In this document: one piece after another, positions 38,663 to 43,452 of the stretch
Layout: each line of letters starts with the position of its first letter
Numbering within the stretch: the stretch's first letter is position 1
Assembly: GCA_002077045.2 (NCBI GenBank)
Contig: KZ111176.1
Span: forward strand, 239,906-283,357
Direction of reading: 5' to 3'
Length of the DNA stretch: 43,452 nucleotides
Source of the DNA: Rachicladosporium sp. CCFEE 5018
Taxonomy: Eukaryota > Ascomycota > Dothideomycetes > Cladosporiales > Cladosporiaceae
Program-made: the position numbers and the translations under genes
The notes under the pieces: model-generated
Databases searched by the model: none
What the model was told of the DNA's origin: nothing
What the model saw: only the letters and a program-made list of their open reading frames with translations

Positions 38663-39421
38663 TCACTCCAAATTCTCCGCCAGACAGATCAGACTGAACC
38701 TCACCTCACCCTCCCCAGCCTCCTCCTCCCTCTTCAAGAACGGCCGGACTCCCAGATCCAATGCCTTCTCACTCAGCACATCCTCTCCCTCTTCGAGACT
38801 CCCCCGTTCCAGTGGCCCTTTCCGTCTCCCATCCATTTCCCACAATTTCCCAGCGCTGTTGACGAAGCACACATAATGCAAATCCACATCATCGTCCGCC
38901 CCGGGCGCAGCCGTGTCCCCCATGTTCGCCGCATCCCGATGCGCCTTCTCCAGCACATCACTGTTCTCCACCAGCTTTGCCCTCTTTGACGCTCCAAGCG
39001 GCACGGCGTCCTGGACAAAAGTGTCCAGATCGCTGCCCTTGGTGATGTAGTTTCTTGCCTCCCCATTGCTCACGGCATGCAATAGCCCGATCAGCCCACA
39101 CGCGTTTCCAATCGTCTGCTTATACCATACGACCTCCTCGCCGTCGCCTTTGCCATCGTACTCCTTCTTCGCCGCATCCTCGCTGTGACGGAAGCCTTCG
39201 TAGGTTTTGGAGACTGGAAAAACGAGCAGGAGTGCGTGGGCGGGACGCGGGACGAAGGCTAGGAGGTCTGGGTCGGTGAGGGAGTAGACGTCGTGAAAGG
39301 CTAGAGTTGGAGAAAGGCCAAGAGTGTGAAGGAGGGTGGTCATCGTGGCCGGGTTGTTCTCGAGAGGTATGAAGCGCTTGGTCTTAGCGGGAGAGGAGGG
39401 GGTGGCCTCGGTGAAAGCCAT
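38663..39421 (-). CDS. Ubiquitin carboxyl-terminal hydrolase, UCH (C12) family
   Basis: Intronless, 252 residues, starting with the ATG at 39421. The Peptidase C12 fold is clear: FIPLENNPATMTTLLHTLG at the N-terminus, then KQTIGNACGLIGLLHAV with oxyanion Gln102 and catalytic Cys108, LHYVCFV with His182, and LWEMDGRRKGP with Asp197. The active-site crossover segment (about 150-180) is acidic and Ala/Gly-rich. Its size matches Yuh1/UCHL3-type enzymes without a C-terminal extension, which release ubiquitin or Nedd8/Rub1 from small adducts and process precursors. All four catalytic residues are intact. Confidence 0.94.
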   Translation of the reverse strand: MAFTEATPSSPAKTKRFIPLENNPATMTTLLHTLGLSPTLAFHDVYSLTDPDLLAFVPRPAHALLLVFPVSKTYEGFRHSEDAAKKEYDGKGDGEEVVWYKQTIGNACGLIGLLHAVSNGEARNYITKGSDLDTFVQDAVPLGASKRAKLVENSDVLEKAHRDAANMGDTAAPGADDDVDLHYVCFVNSAGKLWEMDGRRKGPLERGSLEEGEDVLSEKALDLGVRPFLKREEEAGEGEVRFSLICLAENLE

Positions 39422-39987
39422 ACTGAAGGCGGCAGTAAAATGGAAGCGGGAGTATGATTAGAGGAGGGAGTGGATTGTGATGAGAAAATTTGTGGGATTA
39501 TGAACAAGTTGTAAGAAACATGAACCAAGCTCGAAGACAAGAGCCAAATCACCATGTTCACAAGTGACAGCAAACCATCTCATAAGGTGAGGAGTCAAAA
39601 TTATTTCATGTAGGTCACGCATCAAGTGTTCGAGGGCGCAGCACAGTGCTGACGGCTTATCTGAAGAAGGAAGTCGACGCTGAGGGTCTCTGGACGAGGT
39701 GAAATATGCAGCTCGTAGCTCTTGACTTGCCACTCTACGCTACTGCTCTTCCAGACCATCTCTAGAGAGTCTGCCATGTAATACAGTGTCTGTTCCCTCC
39801 ATGATCCTGTTCCCATGCACAACGCCATGCTCGAACGCAACAAAGGGTATCAACCATCTCGACCCATTTCCATCCAGTGCATCCCAATGTCATGCGACCT
39901 CCTATGCTCTCGTTGACCCAAGGCCGTTTTCGTTTTCGCTCGCCGCTCATTCGGCTTCCTCCTTCGCACTCCCTCCAGCGAGTACCC
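39422..39987. other. Spacer: UCH promoter and SUN-gene 3' end
   Basis: 566 bp between two minus-strand genes. Several short open frames on both strands lack domains and are treated as chance. No repeats or RNA genes are seen. Confidence 0.5.
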
Positions 39988-42140
39988 TCATCTCAACCAA
40001 CTCTGATCCCCCAGCGGAGGTGGCAGCTCCTCATGGCCAGCCTCAGTCATCCTCACCCTATAAATACAGGTATGCTCCGCTCCCCAATTGCTCACAATCT
40101 TGAAGTAGACTTTCTTTGTCGCAAAGGCAATATCCTGCATGTCCACAAACGTCGGCCAGCTCTGCACCCAGTTCGTCCCGTGGATGTCGTAAATCCCATC
40201 CGCCACGCAAACAGCCTTGGCTGTAGGTGGCTCCTCCGCCAAACATCCCGCTGGCTCACGATAATTATGTGCGAAATAGTCCAGAATCGTTGACTTGTAC
40301 TCCTGCGCCTGGTCTTCTGTGAGCGCTTCAGCCCACACCTCGAACTCACGCGGCGAAGAGGCAATATCACGGGTGCCTCGATTGCCAATGTTCTCGATGG
40401 CGAAGTCAGCAGGGATGACGGCATCTTTCATCTCAATCGCAAGCTGTGCTTTGCCATATTTGGCGGACTCGGCAGCGCACCAAGCTTCTCCGTACTCCTG
40501 CCACTCCATCAGAGCATAGACGGGCTTGCTCATATATTTAGAAGACTCGTACGCGTACCCCAAGAAGCTCTGCAATGTGGTAAGCCCCAGCGTTGGAGAG
40601 GTCTTGTGGGGATCGACTCTGGCGCCAGCTCGGTGGCTGAGCCAATTGAACGAGTTGATGTTGCGCAGTTGATTCTGCAGGAGGTTTGTCCTGGCAAGAA
40701 TGGCTAGGCGGGTGTTGTCGTCTTGTGGAAGTTCCTTGACGATCTCGGTCGCTACTTGTATTGCAGCTGCACGTGCAGCGTCGAGCGTGTCAGACATGCG
40801 TGACTCCAATAGCTGTGTGACTTGGGTGGTGAGAAAGCGGTTGTTCTCCTCCATCAGTCGAAGGACGGCCTCGCGACCGACCACTTGTTGTGATTGGATT
40901 GCGTAGCTCAGATGCCCACTTGACACCTGCTCGATGTTCGCTCGGACCGCCTGCTCGTTAGTGCGCATAAAGGCGTCGTACAGGGTCCTGTCGCCTTCAG
41001 TCCTACGTAGCAGAGCCTGCCAGAATTCAGGCTTGATCTGCATTTTGCCATCTTGCAGGTCGACCGCCATCATCCTCGGCAGGAAATCCTCCATATGCAC
41101 CAACTTGTCGAGGAAGAGGGTCTGATTCTGCTCGATGCCCTCGACATGATCGCCCACTGCTGGCCGGGGATGTTCTCCTCAGGCATGACAACACCCTTCA
41201 AGAACGAGCTATTGTAGCGTATCTGCAGCCACATACCTTCAAGCTCATTTGGTGGCTGCTCATAGCCAGGATAGCCAGCAGCAATGCGTGCGGCCCTGAC
41301 CAATTCGTCTCGTCGGAAAGCCGCAGTCGTTGGTAGAGGCATGAGAAGGAACGTCCACAACAATACTGCGCCAAGTATGAGCGCCCAGATGTTGCGCCAG
41401 AGATATCTTGGGATAGCGAAGAGTGCGACATCGAGGGTACTGGGTATAGCTCTTGGCGATGGCGGTGGAGGTGGATCTTGAGCTGCACGTGCACCCTGCT
41501 GCGACGCACCAAGCTGTGGTCGTCGTGGTGGCGATCGCGGACCCTGCGATGGTGCCGAGCCGGACTGATTTGGTGGTTGCCGTACATGGGAGTCAGTAGC
41601 AGGTTGGTTCCCGTCACGAGTCTGAGATGTTGCTGGTCCATTGACAGGTGCAGCGGGTCTTGGGAGCGGCCGAGCATTGGGACGAGCAGTAGATGGACCT
41701 TCACCAGGATCATCGGGTTGGAGTGGCGACCGGCCTTGCATGGGTCGCGATGCGCCAAGTCCAGGGACAGCTGGTTTGCGTCGGTTGGCGCCGTAGTACT
41801 GGTCCGCGGAGGGCAGATTAGTCTCGTCGCGCATCGTCTCCTTTTGCTTGGCAGTTGGCGACTCGGTCCCGTCCTCTTCGTCCTCTTGGTTCACTTCGTC
41901 GATCGGCTCCGATACCACAGGTCGAGTAGTTCTGATCGTCGTTGTGGATTGCGCCTGTGCTTGCGCCATAGATTGCGCAAAAGTCTGGCCCGGTGTAGCG
42001 ACTTGACCTCTTAGATTTGGTGTGCCTGCTGCGCCATACGAAGTGTTGATTTTCGTGCTTAATGCAGGAAGTGGCGTGGGACCGCGTGCTGGCGTTGGTC
42101 CCCGAGCGGCTCCAGAGCGCGTTTGTCGAGGAGTCGCCAT
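39988..42140 (-). CDS. SUN-domain (Sad1/UNC-84) nuclear envelope protein
   Basis: Two exons, 42140-41237 and 41159-39988, give 691 residues. The 77-nt intron has a strong gtatgt donor and a tandem cagcag acceptor (a 3-base later choice removes one Ala). Reading through without splicing leads out of frame. The N-terminal 240 residues are disordered and Pro/Arg-rich, facing the nucleoplasm by family analogy. One membrane helix, IWALILGAVLLWTFLLMPL, lies at about 251-269. A helical lumenal stalk follows (IEQNQTLFLDKLVHMEDF onward). The SUN domain is at about 522-674, with SSPREFEVWAEA and the signature SNWGAEHTCIYRVRM. Such proteins sit in the inner nuclear membrane and pair with KASH partners in LINC complexes, and at the spindle pole body in fungi. 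Confidence 0.9.
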
Positions 42141-42791
42141 GCTTGATGTATTCCCAGGCGCGCGCGACTGCGAAAGGTCTCAGACCATGTCTTGCGGTCC
42201 CAGCAAGTTTGCTGTTCGACAATCGCAAGTGGTGATATTGTTTACTGGCTTTTGCGTTCCGATGAGGCGGAAGTACCTGCATTAGCGCCAAGCGGCACGG
42301 TCCGCGAACATTCAAAGGACGAACCCTTCACTTTCAGCTAGATATGCAGCTGCCCTGTTTCGACGCATCGTTGGTTCGCAGAAGTGGTGCGCAGATAGTT
42401 TCAGGAAGCCTTGGACGGACAAGTTGTCTTCCAGCTGATCCTGTCCATGCAGCGGGATTGGACTAGGATCGGTCAATCGTCCGGGGGTTTGCCACAGAGC
42501 CCCGCACTTGATGGGCCTGCGGCCTTTTCGTTACCCTGATCGATGATCGGAGCTATGCGCATGTGTGGTTTCGGTATGCTTAAGAGAACTAAGTGTGGCC
42601 GTGAGGTCCTGTTGCATATCGGAAAGAGCTCTCCACTACGTCCCTGCAGCCCTATGGCTGCAACGTGGAGGGGAAGGTGGTACCTGAATCGCCCCACTAC
42701 AAGTACATTCGAGACACTCATGTTTCGTTGACTCTCGACTCTGAATCACGGCGTTTCTTGAACGAACTCATCTCTCACCAGACATCCAAGT
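42141..42791. promoter_or_regulatory. Divergent promoter SUN gene / UDP-glucose epimerase
   Basis: 651 bp between divergent start codons (42140, minus; 42792, plus). No gene is supported inside and no clear known element was recognised. The regulatory role is inferred only from position. Confidence 0.45.
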
Positions 42792-43452
42792 ATGGCAGTC
42801 GGATCAGTGCTCGTTACCGGGTAAGCACATGCACCCACCCCCGCTATGGCTGCGTGGACCCGAGACAGAACCCAAAACTCCCAAAACTCCCCCACCGGCA
42901 AAGCTAACCAGACTTCCCCAGTGGCACGGGCTACATTGGTTCATTCACAACTGTCGCACTCCTTGAAGCTGGCTACGAAGTTGTCATCATCGACAACCTC
43001 TTCAACTCCTCTGACGAAGTCATCAACCGCATCGAGCTCATAACTGGTAAGAGGCCGAAGTACTACACATGCGATGTTACAGATGGGCCGAAGCTGGACA
43101 GCATCTTCGACAAGCATCCGGAGATTGACAGCGTGATACACTTTGCTGCGCTGAAGGTACGAGTGCTCTGTGATTCAGGCCTCTGGACCAGCAAAGCACT
43201 AACAGCATCCTCAGGCAGTAGGCGAGTCAGGCGAGAAGCCTCTTGATTACTACCACGTCAATGTCTACGGCTCCCTTTCGCTCCTCAAGTCAATGCAAAA
43301 GCACAATGTCACCAACATCGTCTTCTCCTCCTCGGCAACAGTCTATGGCGACGCAACACGCTTTCCCAACATGATTCCGATCCCTGAGGACTGCCCTCTT
43401 GGTCCGACGAACCCATACGGCAGCACGAAATTCACGGTGGAGATGATGATCA
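42792..43452 (+). CDS. GAL10: UDP-glucose 4-epimerase (3' partial)
   Basis: Exons 42792-42820, 42922-43156 and 43215-43452 (running off the window) code for 167 residues. Introns of 101 and 58 nt are GT-AG. The reading begins MAVGSVLVTG and joins GTGYIGS to complete the NAD-binding GGTGYIG turn. It then has VVIIDNLFNSSDEV, the VIHFAALKAVGES loop across the second splice, FSSSATVYGD with the catalytic-region Ser, and NPYGSTK with the YxxxK pair. This is the extended short-chain dehydrogenase fold of the Leloir-pathway epimerase that interconverts UDP-glucose and UDP-galactose. Whether a mutarotase domain follows, as in yeast Gal10, cannot be seen. The symbol rests on family resemblance. Confidence 0.93.

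Noticed and set aside
39458..39950. Several minus-strand frames of 60-90 codons between the UCH and SUN genes
   Set aside because: Mutually overlapping, no family signatures, no splice logic joining them. Treated as spacer.
1..43452. tRNA, rRNA, CRISPR, bacterial operon signals, phage or transposon genes
   Set aside because: None found on either strand. The window is eukaryotic, with spliced genes, and no reverse transcriptase, transposase or long terminal repeats were recognised.

Overview
The window is nuclear DNA of a filamentous ascomycete or black-yeast-like fungus. The evidence is short GT-AG introns of about 50-145 nt, compact genes on both strands, fungal-type ATP17, NDUFS4, RPN1, RIO2, PI31, UCH, SUN-domain and Git3-type receptor genes, and long serine/alanine/proline-rich disordered proteins. 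A dothideomycete (for example a Teratosphaeriaceae-like black yeast with a diploid or duplicated genome) fits the doubled architecture below, but that placement is inference.

Layout. Bases 717-14882 and 14983-29104 are two diverged copies (A and B) of one syntenic segment of about 14.2 kb in the same orientation, separated by exactly 100 Ns. Each copy carries, in order: a coiled-coil protein (+), a pyridoxamine-oxidase-like flavoprotein (-), a large disordered protein of about 1425 residues (-), ATP synthase subunit f (ATP17, -), the NDUFS4-type complex I subunit (+), a GNAT acetyltransferase (-) and the proteasome subunit RPN1 (-). Copy A stops inside RPN1 at the N gap. Copy B starts inside the coiled-coil gene. 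This is what two allelic or homeologous contigs laid end to end would look like, though a real tandem duplication is not excluded. After copy B the window is single copy: RIO2 kinase (+), a 2-kb gene-poor stretch with a second 100-N gap, a PI31-like proteasome inhibitor (+), a Git3/Gpr1-type seven-helix receptor (-), a ubiquitin C-terminal hydrolase (-), a SUN-domain protein (-) and the start of a UDP-glucose 4-epimerase (+).

How the genes relate. ATP17 (complex V) and NDUFS4 (complex I) are divergent, with start codons only 181 bp apart in both copies, so a shared respiratory promoter is likely. RPN1 and RIO2 are also divergent (352 bp). RPN1, PI31 and the ubiquitin hydrolase lie within about 11 kb and all belong to the ubiquitin-proteasome system.

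Main observation. The A/B divergence is a mosaic. Introns and spacers differ heavily or cannot be aligned, and part of the GNAT gene is about 15-30% different. Adjacent tracts are identical, including a 221-bp perfect tract that begins abruptly inside GNAT exon 1. That pattern suggests recombination or gene conversion between two anciently diverged haplotypes or subgenomes. Copy B also has a 1-bp frameshift in the coiled-coil gene, and copy A has a GC-AG intron where copy B has GT-AG.
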